This document shows positions 1 to 11,135 of a stretch of 53,134 bases of DNA, piece after piece. The notes beneath the pieces were generated by a model. That model was not told the origin of the DNA, did not search any database, and was given only the letters and a program-made list of their open reading frames with translations. The translations under genes and the position numbers were made by a program. The DNA is from Saccoglossus kowalevskii (lineage: Eukaryota; Hemichordata; Enteropneusta; Harrimaniidae): assembly GCF_000003605.2 (NCBI RefSeq), contig NW_003122325.1, positions 1 through 53,134 on the forward strand, written 5' to 3'. Position 1 is the stretch's first letter. Each line of letters opens with the position of its first letter.

Positions 1-121
1 TCAGCTGCAAACTTACTTCTTTAAATCGTCAAAAGAACCCGATAAGAACAGAATGGCAATCCAAGTCAATCGGAGTTTAGGTTCAACTGGTTAAACAGTC
101 AAACACGAACAACTGTTGGCC
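1..121. other. Unique left flank of the satellite array
   Basis: This is the only extended stretch without the satellite monomer. It is AT-leaning and mixed in composition, with no open frame of useful length, no RNA gene and no terminal inverted repeat or target-site duplication that I can see. A small imperfect dyad (GTTTA near 76, TAAAC near 94) encloses GGTTCAACTGG, which resembles the GGTTCAACTG block of one satellite variant; this may be chance. It marks the true left edge of the array, or of the macro-unit if more units lie to the left. Confidence 0.85.
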
Positions 122-176
122 TTTAGCACAATGTAAAACTAGAACTCTGCATGGATGACTGGCTCATACGGTGTAG
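122..176 (+). repeat. Non-satellite cassette, copy 1 (left array edge)
   Basis: From TTTAGCACAATG to GCTCATACGGTG this matches the internal cassettes at 24998 and 37960 almost base for base; the visible difference is GGATGAC here against GGACGAC in the other two. Upstream of TTTAGCAC the copies differ: here CTGTTGGCC, in the others CTGTTYACCTTCAAGAT. It passes directly into the first satellite monomers. Its presence at the edge and twice inside suggests it is part of a larger repeating unit. No coding potential or known family recognised. Confidence 0.9.
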
Positions 177-279
177 ATGGTTCAGGATGTGTCGATGCAG
201 TCTTGATTTGTTTGGGCTGTGTAGATGCAGTTGTGATATTGTTCAGGCTGTGTAAATGCACATATGATATGGTTCAGGC
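177..279 (+). repeat. Array-edge monomers, repeated at 41789
   Basis: The first satellite monomers carry private variants: TTCAGGATGTGTCGATG, then TCTTGATTTGTTTGGGC, then GTGATATTGTTC, then AATGCACATATGATATGG. The whole 103 bases recur without difference at 41789-41891, far inside the array. The monomers just after the internal cassettes (25051 and 38011 onward) share the GGATGTGT and GATTTGTTTGGG features but have TAGATG in place of TCGATG. Confidence 0.95.
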
Positions 280-754
280 AGTGTAGATGCAGTTGTGATA
301 TGGTTCAGGCTGTGTAGATGCAGTTGTGATATGGTTCAGGCTGTGTAAATGCAGATATGATATGGTTCAGGCAGTGTAGATGCAGTTGTGATATGGTTCA
401 GGCTGTGTAGATGCAGTCCTGATTGGTTTGGGCTGTGTAGATGCAGTCCTGATTAGTTTGGGCTGTGTAGATGCAGTTGTGATATGGTTCAGGCTATGTA
501 GATGCAGTTGTGACATGGTTCAGGCTGTGTAGATGCAGTTGTGATATGGTTCAGGCTGTGTTGATGCAGTTGTGATGTGGTTCAGGCTGTGTAGATGCAG
601 TTGTGACATGGTTCAGGCTGTGTAGATGCAGTTGTGACATGGTTCAGGCTGTGTAGATACAGTTGTGATATGGTTCAGACTGTGTAAATGCAGATATGAT
701 ATGGTTCAGGCAGTGTAGATGCAGTTGCGATATGGTTCAGGCTGTGTAGATGCA

Positions 755-1064
755 GTTGTGATATAGTTCAGGCTATGTAGATGCAGTTGTGACATGGTTC
801 AGGCTGTGTAGATGCAGTTGTGATATGGTTCAGACTGTAGATGCAGTTGTGATATGGTTCAGGCTGTGTTGATGCAGTTGTGATGTGGTTCAGGCTATGT
901 AGATGCAGTCCTGCTTGGATTGGATTGGGCTGTGTTGATGCACTTGTGATATGGTCCAGGCTGTGTAGATGCAGTCCTGATTCATTTGGGCTTTGTAGAT
1001 GCAGTTGTGATATGGTTCAGGCTGTGTAGATGCAGTCCTGCTTGATTTGGGCTGTGTTGATGCA
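755..1064 (+). repeat. M2 higher-order unit, 310 bp
   Basis: Complete ten-monomer unit. In order: a GATATAGTTC/CTATG monomer, an ACATGG monomer, the 29-mer with CAGACTGTAG, a GTTGATG monomer, a GATGTGG/CTATG monomer, the 35-mer with GGATTGGATTGGG (near 910), a GGTCCAGG monomer, the 30-mer with GATTCATTTGGGC, an A monomer, and a 30-mer with CTGCTTGATTTGGG. A second copy lacking the first-monomer variant follows, with its 35-mer at 1249, 341 bp (11 x 31) downstream. Confidence 0.9.
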
Positions 1065-1430
1065 GTTGTGATATGGTCCAGGCTGTGTAGATGCAGTTGT
1101 GATATGGTTCAGGCTGTGTAGATGCAGTTGTGTTATGGTTCAGGCTGTGTAGATGCAGTTGTGATATGGTTCAGACTGTAGATGCAGTTGTGATATGGTT
1201 CAGGCTGTGTTGATGCAGTTGTGATGTGGTTCAGGCTGTGTAGATGCAGTCCTGCTTGGATTGGATTGGGCTGTGTTGATGCAGTTGTGATATGGTCCAG
1301 GCTGTGTAGATGCAGTCCTGATTCATTTGGGCTTTGTAGATGCAGTTGTGATATGGTTCAGGCTGTGTAGATGCAGTCCTGCTTGATTTGGGCTGTGTTG
1401 ATGCAGTTGTGATATGGTTCAGGCTGTGTA

Positions 1431-1890
1431 GACCCAGTTGTGATATGGTTCAGGCTGTGTAGATGCAGTTGTGATATGGTTCAGGCTGTGTAGATGCAGT
1501 TGTGATATGGTTCAGGCTGTGTAGATGCAGTTGTGATATGGTTCAGGTTGTGTAGATGCAGTTGTGATATGGTTCAGGCTGTGTAGATGCAGTTGTGATA
1601 GGGTTCAGGCTGTGTAGATGCAGTTGTGATATGGTTCAGGCTGTGTAAATGCAGTTGTGATATGGTTCAGGCTGTGTAGATGCAGTTGTGATATGGTTCA
1701 GGCTGTGTAGATGCAGTTGTGATATGGTTCAGGCTGTGTAGATGCAGTTGTGATATGTTTCAGGCTGTGTAGATGCAGTTGTGATATGGTTCAGGTTATG
1801 TAGATGCAGTTGTGATATGGTTCAGGCTGTGTAGATGCAGTTGTGATATGGTTCAGGCTGTGTAGATGCAGTTGTGATATGGTTCAGGCT
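1431..1890 (+). repeat. Near-homogeneous A-monomer run
   Basis: About fifteen consecutive 31-bp A monomers with only scattered single-base variants (GGTTGTG, GATAGGG, GTAAATG, ATGTTTC, GGTTATG). The order GTTATGG, GGTTGTG, GATAGGG, GTAAATG recurs downstream of most M2 units in the window, so this run is a long tail of M2 rather than an independent block. Confidence 0.85.
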
Positions 1891-2519
1891 GTGTAGATGC
1901 AGTCCTGATTGGTTTGGGCTGTGTAGATGCAGTCCTGATTGGTTTGGGCTGTGTAGATGCAGTTGTGATATGGTTCAGGCTGTGTAGATGCAATTGTGAT
2001 ATGGTTCAGGCTATGTAGATGCAGTTGTGATATGGTTCAGGCTGTGTAGATGCAGTTGTGATATGGTTCAGGCTGTGTAGATGCAGTTGTGATATGGTTC
2101 AGGCTGTGTAGATGCAGTTGTGATATGGTTCAGGCTGTGTAGATGCAGTTGTGATATGGTTCAGGCTGTGTAGATGCAGTTGTGATATGGTTCAGGCTGT
2201 GTAGATGCAGTTGTGACATGGTTCAGGCTGTGTAGATGCAGTTGTGATATGGTTCAGAGTGTGTAGATGCAGTTGTGATATGGTTCAGGCTGTGTATATG
2301 CAGTTGTGATATGGTTCAGGCTGTGTAAATGCAGATATGATATGGTTCAGGCTGTGTAGATGCAGTTGTGATATGGTTCAGGCTGTGTAGATGCAGTTGT
2401 GATATGGTTCAGGCTATGTAGATGCAGTTGTGATATGGTTCAGGCTGTGTAGATGCAGTTGTGATATGGTTCAGGCTGTGTAGATGCAGTTGTGATGTGG
2501 TTCAGGCTGTGTAGATGCA

Positions 2520-2828
2520 GTTGTGATATAGTTCAGGCTATGTAGATGCAGTTGTGACATGGTTCAGGCTGTGTAGATGCAGTTGTGATATGGTTCAGAC
2601 TGTAGATGCAGTTGTGATATGGTTCAGGCTGTGTTGATGCAGTTGTGATGTGGTTCAGGCTATGTAGATGCAGTCTTGTTTGGATTGGATTGGGCTGTGT
2701 TGATGCACTTGTGATATGGTTCAGGCTGTGTAGATGCAGTCCTGATTCATTTGGGCTTTGTAGATGCAGTTGTGATATGGTTTCAGGCTGTGTAGATGCA
2801 GTCCTGCTTTGATTGGGCTGTGTGATGC
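2520..2828 (+). repeat. M2 higher-order unit, variant
   Basis: Same ten-monomer order as the unit at 755. The 35-mer near 2675 reads TCTTGTTTGGATTGG in place of TCCTGCTTGGATTGG. An extra T occurs near 2781 (GGTTTCAGG), and the last monomer has CTTTGATTGGG and GTGTGATG, so the unit is slightly off 310 bp. These single-base differences could be real or sequencing indels. Confidence 0.85.
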
Positions 2829-3780
2829 AGTTGTGATATGGTCCAGGCTGTGTAGATGCAGTTGTGATATGGTTCAGGGAGTGTAGATGCAGTTGTGTTA
2901 TGGTTCAGGCTGTGTAGATGCAGTTGTGATATGGTTCAGGCTGTGTAGATGCAGTTGTGATATGGTTCAGGTTGTGTAGATGCAGTTGTGATATGGTTCA
3001 GGCTGTGTAGATGCAGTTGTGATAGGGTTCAGGCTGTGTAGATGCAGTTGTGATATGGTTCAGGCTGTGTAAATGCAGTTGTGATATGGTTCAGGCTGTG
3101 TAGATGCAGTTGTGATATGGTTCAGGCTGTGTAGATGCAGTTGTGATATGGTTCAGGCTGTGTAGATGCAGTTGTGATATGGTTCAGGCTGTGTAGATGC
3201 AGTTGTGATAGGGTTCAAGCTGTGTAGATGCAGTTGTGATATGGTTCAGGCTGTGTAGATGCAGTTGTGATATGGTTCAGGCTGTGTAGATGCAGTTGTG
3301 ATATGGTTCAGGCTGTGTAGATGCAGTTGTGATATGGTTCAGGCTGTGTAGATGCAGTTGTGATATGGTTCAGGCTGTGTAGATGCAGTTCTGATTGGTT
3401 TGGGCTGTGTAGATGCAGTCCTGATTGGTTTGGGCTGTGTAGATGCAGTTGTGATATGGTTCAGGCTGTGTAGATGCAGTTGTGATATGGTTCAGGCTGT
3501 GTAGATGCAGTTGTGATATGGTTCAGGCTGTGTAGATGCAGTTGTGATATGGTTCAGGCTGTGTAGATGCAGTTGTGATATGGTTCAGGCTGTGTAGATG
3601 CAGTTGTGATATGGTTCAGGCTGTGTAGATGCAGTTGTGATATGGTTCAGGCTGTGTAGATGCAGTTGTGATATGGTTCAGGTTATGTAGATGCAGTTGT
3701 GATATGGTTCAGGCTGTGTAGATGCAGTTGTGATATGGTTCAGGCTGTGTAGATGCAGTTGTGATATGGTTCAGGCTGTG

Positions 3781-3900
3781 TAGATGCAGTCTTGATTGGT
3801 TTTGGGCTGTGTAGATGCATCCTGATTGGTTTGGGCTTTGTAGATGCAGTGTGATATGGTTCAGGCTGTGTAGATGCAATTGTGATATGGTTCACGGCTA
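3781..3900 (+). repeat. B-monomer pair with clustered indels
   Basis: Two B monomers followed by A monomers carry four single-base indels within 120 bp: GGTTTTGGG (extra T), GATGCATCC (missing G), GATGCAGTGTG (missing T) and TTCACGGC (extra C). Neighbouring copies on both sides are clean. The pattern looks like local consensus error as much as true divergence. Confidence 0.6.
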
Positions 3901-5339
3901 TGTAGATGCAGTTGTGATATGGTTCAGGCTGTGTAGATGCATTTGTGATATGGTTCAGGCTGTGTAGATGCAGTTGTGATATGGTTCAGGCTGTGTAGAT
4001 GCAGTTGTGATATGGTTCAGGCTGTGTAGATGCAGTTGTGATATGGTTCAGGCTGTGTAGATGCAGTTGTGATATGGTTCAGGCTATGTAGATGCAGTTG
4101 TGATATGGTTCAGGCTGTGTAGATGCAGTTGTGACCTGGTACAGGCTGTGTAGATGCCGTCCTGATTGGTTTGGGCTGTGTAGATGCAGTCCTGATTGGT
4201 TTGGGCTGTGTAGATGCAGTTGTGATATGGTTCAGGCTGTGTTTATGCAGTTGTGATGTGGTTCAGGCTGTGTAGATGCAGTTGTGACATGGTTCAGGCT
4301 GTGTAGATGCAGTTGTGATATGGTTCAGACTGTGTAGATGCAGTTGTGATATGGTTCAGGCTGTGTAGATGCAGTTGTGATATGGTTCAGGCTGTGTAAA
4401 TGCAGATATGATATGGTTCAGGCAGTGTAGATGCAGTTGTGATATGGTTCAGGCTGTGTAGATGCAGTCCTGATTGGTTTGGGCTGTGTAGATGCAGTCC
4501 TGATTGGTTTGCGCTGTGTATATGCACTTGTGATATGGTTCAGGCTGTGTAGATGCAGTTGTGATATGGTTCAGGCTATGTAGATGCAGTTGTGACATGG
4601 TTCAGGCTGTGTAGATGCAGTTGTGATATTGTTCAGACTGTGTAGATGCAGTTGTGATATGGTTCAGGCTGTGTAGATGCAGTTGTGATATGGTTCAGGC
4701 TGTGTAAATGCAGATATGATATGGTTCAGGCAGTGTAGATGCAGTTGTGATATGGTTCAGGCTGTGTAGATGCAGTTGTGATATGGTTCAGGCTATGTAG
4801 ATGCAGTTGTGACATGGTTCAGGCTGTGTAGATGCAGTTGTGATATGGTTCAGGCTGTGTTGATGCAGTTGTGATGTGGTTCAGGCTGTGTAGATGCAGT
4901 TTTGACATGGTTCAGGCTGTGTAGATGCAGTTGTGATATGGTTCAGGCTATGCAGATGCAGTTGTGATATGGTTCAGACTGTGTAGATGAAGTTGTGTTA
5001 TGGTTCAGGCTGTGTAGATGCAGTTGTGATATGGTTCAGGCTGTGTAGATGCAGTTGTGATATGGTTCAGGCTGTGTAGATGCAGTTGTGATATGGTTCA
5101 GGCTGTGTAGATGCAGTTGTGATATGGTTCAGGCTGTGTAGATGCAGTCCTGATTGGTTTGGTCTCTGCAGATGCAGTCCTGATTGGTTCAGGCTGTTTA
5201 GATGCAGTTGTGATATGGTTCAGGCTGTGTAGATGCAGTTGTGATATGGTTCAGGCTGTGTAGATGCAGTTGTGATATGGTTCAGGCAGTGTAGATGCAG
5301 TTGTGACATGGTTCAGGCTGTGTAGATGCAGTTGTGATA

Positions 5340-6015
5340 TGGTTCAGGCTGTGTAGATGCATTGTGATATGGTTCAGCTGTGTAATGCATTGTGATATGG
5401 TTCAGGCTGTGTAATGCAGTCCTGATTGGTTTGGTCTCTGCAGATGCAGTCCTGATTGGTTTGGGCTGTGTAGATGCAGTTGTGATATGGTTCAGGCTGT
5501 GTAGATGCAGTTGTGATATGGGTCAGGCTATGTAAATGCAGTTGTGATATGGTTCAGGCTGTGTAGATGCAGTTGTGACATGGTACAGGCTGTGTAAATG
5601 CAGTCCTGATTGGTTTGGGCTGTGTAAATGCAGTTGTGATATGGTTCAGGCTGTGTTGATGCATTTGTGATGTGGTTCAGGCTGTGTAAATGCACTTGTG
5701 ACATGGTTCAGGCTGTGTATATGCAGTTGAGATATGGTTCAGACTGTGTAAATGCAATTGTGATATGGTTCATGCTGTGTAGATGCATTTGTGATATGAT
5801 TCAAGCTGTGTAAATGCATATATGATATGGTTCAGGCAGTGTAAATGCCTTTGTGATATGGTTCAGGCTGTGTAAATGCAGTTGTGATATGGTTCTTGCT
5901 ATGTAAATGCATTTGTGACTTTGTTCAGCTGTGTAAATGCCCATGTGATATGGTTCAAGCTGTGTTAATGCAGCTGTGATGTGGTTCAAGCTGTATCCAT
6001 GCAAATGTGAGTATT
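5340..6015 (+). repeat. Degenerate satellite patch
   Basis: The monomer is recognisable but heavily altered: GTAATGCATTG (deletions), GTAAATGCATTT, GTATATGC, GCCTTTGTG, GTTCTTGCTATG, GACTTTGTTC, GTATCCATGC and GAGTATTTC. From about 5600 to 5840 the monomer order (B with GTAAATG, GTTGATG plus GATGTGG, ACATGG, GAGATATGG plus CAGACTG, CATGCTG, GATATGATTC, E) matches clean copies at 10005-10195 and 11690-11925. It is therefore a diverged copy of a known module, not new sequence. Changes concentrate in the TAGATGCAG part of the monomer. Confidence 0.85.
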
Positions 6016-6016
6016 T

Positions 6017-6312
6017 CAGGCTGTGTAGATGCAGTTGTGACATGGTTCAGGCTGTGTAGATGCAGTTGTGATATGGTTCAGACTGTAGATGCAGTTGTGA
6101 TATGGTTCAGGCTGTGTTGATGCAGTTGTGATGTGGTTCAGGCTATGTAGATGCAGTCCTGCTTGGATTGGATTGGGCTGTGTTGATGCACTTGTGATAT
6201 GGTCCAGGCTGTGTAGATGCAGTCCTGATTCATTTGGGCTTTGTAGATGCAGTTGTGATATGGTTCAGGCTGTGTAGATGCAGTCCTGCTTGATTTGGGC
6301 TGTGTTGATGCA
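6017..6312 (+). repeat. M2 higher-order unit (start lost in degenerate patch)
   Basis: Follows the degenerate patch. The ACATGG, CAGACTGTAG, GTTGATG, GATGTGG, 35-mer (6157), GGTCCAGG, GATTCATTTGGG, A and CTGCTTGATTTGGG monomers are all present. The first monomer expected near 6003 lies in the divergent sequence. Confidence 0.85.
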
Positions 6313-6498
6313 GTTGTGATATGGTCCAGGCTGTGTAGATGCAGTTGTGATATGGTTCAGGCTGTGTAGATGCAGTTGTGTTATGGTTCAGGCTGTGTAG
6401 ATGCAGTTGTGATATGGTTCAGGTTGTGTAGATGCAGTTGTGATATGGTTCAGGCTGTGTAGATGCAGTTGTGATATGGTTCAGGCTGTGTAGATGCA

Positions 6499-6899
6499 GT
6501 TGTGACATGGTACAGGCTGTGTAGATGCAGTCCTGATTGGTTTGGGCTGTGTAGATGCAGTCCTGATTGGTTTGGGCTGTGTAGATGCAGTTGTGATATG
6601 GTTCAGGCTGTGTTGATGCAGTTGTGATGTGGTTCAGGCTGTGTAGATGCAGTTGTGACATGGTTCAGGCTGTGTAGATGCAGTTGTGATATGGTTCAGA
6701 CTGTGTAGATGCAGTTGTGATATGGTTCAGGCTGTGTATATGCAGTTGTGATATGGTTCAGGCTGTGTAAATGCAGATATGATATGGTTCAGGCAGTGTA
6801 GATGCAGTTGTGATATGGTTCAGGCTGTGTAGATGCAGTTGTGATATGGTTCAGGCTATGTAGATGCAGTTGTGACATGGTTCAGGCTGTGTTGATGCA
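6499..6899 (+). repeat. M1 higher-order unit, 401 bp
   Basis: Order of monomers: ACATGGTACAGG, two B monomers, GTTGATG, GATGTGG, ACATGG, CAGACTGTG, A with GTATATG, A with GTAAATG, E (GATATGATATGG with GGCAGTG), A, CTATG, ACATGG. The length is eleven 31-mers plus two 30-mers. This unit ends in GTTGATG instead of GTAGATG. Minus-strand read-through of the two B monomers produces the longest spurious open frames. Confidence 0.9.
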
Positions 6900-8330
6900 G
6901 TTGTGATGTGGTTCAGGCTGTGTAGATGTAGTCCTGCTTGATTTGGGCTGTGTTGATGCAGTTGTGATATGGTTCAGGCTGTGTAGATGCAGTTGTGATA
7001 TGGTTCAGGCTGTGTAGATGCAGTTGTGATATGGTTCAGGCTGTGTAGATGCAGTTGTGATATGGTTCAGTCTGTGTAGATGCAGTTTTGACATGGTTCA
7101 GGCTGTGTAGATGCAGTTGTGATATGGTTCAGGCTATACAGATGCAGTTGTGATATGGTTCAGACTGTGTAGATGAAGTTGTGATATGGTTCAGGCTGTG
7201 TAGATGCAGTTGTGATGTGGTTCAGCCTGTGTAGATGCAGTTGTGATATGGTTCAGGCTGTGTAGATGCAGTTGTGATATGGTTTAGGCTGTGTAGATGC
7301 AGTTGTGATATGGTTCAGGCTGTGTAGATGCAGTCCTGATTGGTTTGGTCTGTGTAGATGCAGTTGTGATATGGTTCAGGCTGTTTAGATGCAGTTGTGA
7401 TATGGTTCAGGCTGTGTAGATGCAGTTGTGATATGGTTCAGGCTGTGTAGATGCAGTTGTGATATGGTTCAGGCAGTGTAGATGCAGTTGTGATATGGTT
7501 CAGGCTGTGTAGATGCAGTTGTGATATGGTTCAGGCTGTGTAGATGCAGTTGTGATATGGTTCAGGCTGTGTAGATGCAGTTGTGATATGGTTCAGGCTG
7601 TGTAGATGCAGTTGTGATATGGTTCAGGCTGTGTAGATGCAGTTGTGATATGGTTCAGGCTGTGTAGATGCAGTTGTGATATGGTTCAGGTTGTGTAGAT
7701 GCAGTTGTGATATGGTTCAGGCTGTGTTGATGCAGTTGTGATGTGGTTCAGGCTGTGTAGATGCAGTTGTGACATGGTTCAGGCTGTGTAGATGCAGTTG
7801 TGATATGGTTCAGACTGTGTAGATGCAGTTGTGATATGGTTCAGGCTGTGTAGATGCAGTTGTGATATGGTTCAGGCTGTGTAAATGCAGACATGATATG
7901 GTTCAGGCAGTGTAGATGCCGTTGTGATATGGTTCAGGCTGTGTAGATGCAGTTGTGATATGGTTCAGGCTATGTAGATGCAGTTGTGACATGGTTCAGG
8001 CTGTGTTGATGCAGTTGTGATATGGTTCAGGCTGTGTTGATGCAGTTGTGATGTGGTTCAGGCTGTGTAGATGCAGTTTTGACATGGTTCAGGCTGTGTA
8101 GATGCAGTTGTGATATGGTTCAGGCTATGCAGATGCAGTTGTGATATGGTTCAGACTGTGTAGATGAAGTTGTGATATGGTTCAGGCTGTGTAGATGCAG
8201 TTGTGATATGGTTCAGGCTGTGTAGATGCAGTTGTGATGTGGTTCAGGCTGTGTAGATACAGTTGTGATATGGTTCAGGCTGTGTAGATGCAGTTGTGAT
8301 ATGGTTCAGGCTGTGTAGATGCAGTCCTGA

Positions 8331-8874
8331 TTGGTTTGGGCTGTGTAGATGCAGTTGTGATATGGTTCAGGCTGTTTAGAAGCAGTTGTGATATGGTTCA
8401 GGCTGTGTAGATGCAGTTGTGATATGGTTCAGGCTGTGTAGATGCAGTTGTGTTATGGTTCAGGCAGTGTAGATGCAGTTGTGACATGGTTCAGGCTGTG
8501 TAGATGCAGTTGTGATATGGTTCAGGCTGTGTAGATGCAGTTGTGATATGGTTCAGGCTGTGTAGATGCAGTTGTGATATGGTTCAGGCTGTGTAGATGC
8601 AGTCCTGATTGGTTTGGGCTGTGTAGATGCAGTTGTGATATGGTTCAGGCTGTGTAGATGCAGTTGTGATATGGTTCAGGCTGTGTAGATGCAGTTGTGA
8701 TATGGTTCAGGCTGTGTAGATGCAGTTGTGACATGGTACAGGCTGTGTAGATGCAGTCCTGATTGGTTTGGGCTGTGTAGATGCAGTCCTGATTGGTTTG
8801 GGCTGTGTAGATGCAGTCCTGTTTGGTTTGGGCTGTGTAGATGCAGTCCTGATTGGTTTGGGCTGTGTAGATGC
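8331..8874 (+). repeat. Segmental copy shared with 24000-24543
   Basis: This segment aligns without indels at a constant offset of 15,669 bp to 24000-24543. Four landmarks fit the offset: GCTGTTTAGA at 8371, the lone B monomer at 8602, ACATGGTACAGG at 8731, and a run of four B monomers whose third member has the private CCTGTTTGG variant (8821 and 24490). The first two-thirds also match near 40040-40500, with a one-base insertion. It shows recent duplication of blocks several hundred bases long. Confidence 0.9.
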
Positions 8875-9247
8875 AGTTGTGATGTGGTTCAGGCTGTGTA
8901 GATGCAGTTGTGATATGGTTCAGGCTGTGTAGATGCAGTTGTGATATGGTTCAGACTGTGTAGATGCAGTTGTGATATGGTTCAGGCTGTGTAGATGCAG
9001 TTGTGATATGGTTCAGGCTGTGTAAATGCAGATATGATATGGTTCAGGCAGTGTAGATGCAGTTGTGATATGGTTCAGGCTGTGTAGATGCAGTTGTGAT
9101 ATGGTTCAGGCTATGTAGATGCAGTTGTGACATGGTTCAGGCTGTGTAGATGTAGTTGTGATATGGTTCAGGCTGTGTAGATGCAGATATGATATGGTTC
9201 AGGCAGTGTAGATGCAGTTGTGATATGGTTCAGGCTGTGTAGATGCA

Positions 9248-9460
9248 GTTGTGATATAGTTCAGGATATGTAGATGCAGTTGTGACATGGTTCAGGCTGT
9301 GTAGATGCAGTTGTGATATGGTTCAGACTGTAGATGCAGTTGTTATATGGTTCAGGCTGTGTTGATGCAGTTGTGATGTGGTTCAGGCTGTGTAGATGCA
9401 GTCATGCTTGGATTGGATTGGGCTGTGTTGATGCAGTTGTGATATGGTCCAGGCTGTGTA
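9248..9460 (+). repeat. Truncated M2 unit with private variants
   Basis: This M2 unit carries TTCAGGATATG, TTGTTATATGG and TCATGCTTGGATTGG. All three recur together at 21765-21980, so the two units share a recent origin about 12.5 kb apart. The unit breaks off after the GGTCCAGG monomer and passes into the divergent patch at 9481. Confidence 0.88.
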
Positions 9461-9480
9461 GATGCAGTTGTGATATGGTT

Positions 9481-9620
9481 CACGCTGTGTACATGCAGTT
9501 GTGATATGGTTCAGCTGTGTATATGCAGTCCTGATTGGTTTGGGCTGTGTAGATGCAGTCCTGATTGGTTTGGGCTGTGTACATGCTGTTGTGATATGGT
9601 TCAGCTGTGTAGATGCAATT
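9481..9620 (+). repeat. Degenerate satellite patch
   Basis: Short cluster of unusual variants around a B pair: CACGCTGTGTACATG, TCAGCTGTGTATATG and GTACATGCTG, two of them with a missing G in GGCTG. The flanking monomers are clean. It replaces the second half of the M2 unit that starts at 9248. Confidence 0.8.
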
Positions 9621-9956
9621 GTGATATGGTTCAGGCTATGTAGATGCAGTTGTGATATGGTTCAGGCTGTGTAGATGCAGTTGTGATATGGTTCAGGCTG
9701 TGTAGATGCAGTTGTGATATGGTTCAGGCTGTGTAGATGCAGTTGTGATATGGTTCAGGCTGTGTAGATGCAGTTGTGATATGGTTCAGGCTGTGTAGAT
9801 GCAGTTCTGATTGGTTTGGGCTGTGTAGATGCAGTCCTGATTGGTTTGGGCTGTGTAGATGCAGTTGTGATATGGTTCAGGCTGTGTAGATGCAGTTGTG
9901 ATATGGTTCAGGCTATGTAGATGCAGTTGTGATATGGTTCAGGCTGTGTAGATGCA

Positions 9957-10296
9957 GTTGTGACATGGTACAGGCTGTGTAGATGCAGTCCTGATTGGTT
10001 TGGGCTGTGTAGATGCAGTTGTGATATGGTTCAGGCTGTGTTGATGCAGTTGTGATGTGGTTCAGGCTGTGTAGATGCAGTTGAGATATGGTTCAGACTG
10101 TGTAGATGCAGTTGTGATATGGTTCATGCTGTGTAGATGCAGTTGTGATATGATTCAGGCTGTGTAAATGCAGATATGATATGGTTCAGGCAGTGTAGAT
10201 GCAGTTGTGATATGGTTCAGGCTGTGTAGATGCAGTTGTGATATGGTTCAGGCTATGTAGATGCAGTTGTGACATGGTTCAGGCTGTGTAGATGCA
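9957..10296 (+). repeat. M1 higher-order unit, short form (340 bp)
   Basis: Starts at the ACATGGTACAGG monomer and has one B monomer. It lacks the separate ACATGG monomer and carries GAGATATGG plus CAGACTG, CATGCTG and GATATGATTC before type E. These private variants are shared with 11690-11925 and, in degraded form, with 5600-5840. Confidence 0.88.
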
Positions 10297-10542
10297 GTTG
10301 TGATATGGTTCAGGCTGTGTTGATGCAGTTGTGATGTGGTTCAGGCTGTGTAGATGCAGTTGTGATATAGTTCAGGCTATGTAGATGCAGTTGTGACATG
10401 GTTCAGGCTGTGTAGATGAAGTTGTGATATGGTTCAGACTGTAGATGCAGTTGTGATATGGTTCAGGCTGTGTTGATGCAGTTGTGATGTGGTTCAGGCT
10501 GTGTTGATGCAGTTGCGATGTAGTTCAGGCTGTGTAGATGCA

Positions 10543-10852
10543 GTTGTGATATAGTTCAGGCTATGTAGATGCAGTTGTGACATGGTTCAGGCTGTGTAGA
10601 TGCAGTTGTGATATGGTTCAGACTGTAGATGCAGTTGTGATATGGTTCAGGCTGTGTTGATGCAGTTGTGATGTGGTTCAGGCTATGTAGATGCAGTCCT
10701 GCTTGGATTGGATTGGGCTGTGTTGATGCAGTTGTGATATGGTCCAGGCTGTGTAGATGCAGTCCTGATTCATTTGGGCTTTGTAGATGCAGTTGTGATA
10801 TGGTTCAGGCTGTGTAGATGCAGTCCTGCTTGATTTGGGCTGTGTTGATGCA
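10543..10852 (+). repeat. M2 higher-order unit, 310 bp
   Basis: Complete ten-monomer unit with the same internal order and length as the one at 755. It is preceded by a GTTGCGATGTAGTTC monomer, a private variant also found before the M2 unit at 48862, so these two share flanking sequence as well. Confidence 0.92.
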
Positions 10853-10884
10853 GTTGTGATATGGTCTAGGCTGTGTAGATGCAG

Positions 10885-11135
10885 TTGTGAATATGGTTCA
10901 GGCTGTGTAGATGCAGTTGTTATATGGTTCAGGCTGGTAGATGCAGTCTGATGGTTGGGCTGTGTAGATGCAGTCTGATTGGTTGGGGCTGTGTAGATGC
11001 AGTTGTGATATGGTTCAGGTGGTAGATGCAGTTGTGATATGGTTCAGGCTGTGTAGATGCAGTTTGTGACATGGTACAGGCTGTGGTAGATGCAGTCCTG
11101 ATTGGTTTGGGGATGTGTTGATGCAGTCTGATTGG
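10885..11135 (+). repeat. Indel-rich satellite patch
   Basis: Eight or more monomers carry frequent single- and double-base indels: GTGAATATGG, GGCTGGTAG, CAGTCTGATGG, GGTTGGGGC, CAGGTGGTAG, CAGTTTGTG, CTGTGGTAG and GGTTTGGGGATG. The underlying order (B monomers, A, ACATGGTACAGG, B) is that of ordinary M1. Indels without a matching rise in substitutions point to poor consensus quality here. Confidence 0.75.

Noticed and set aside
76-98. Small dyad in the left flank as a terminator or recombination site
   Set aside because: Only five base pairs with an 11-bp or longer loop; easily expected by chance.
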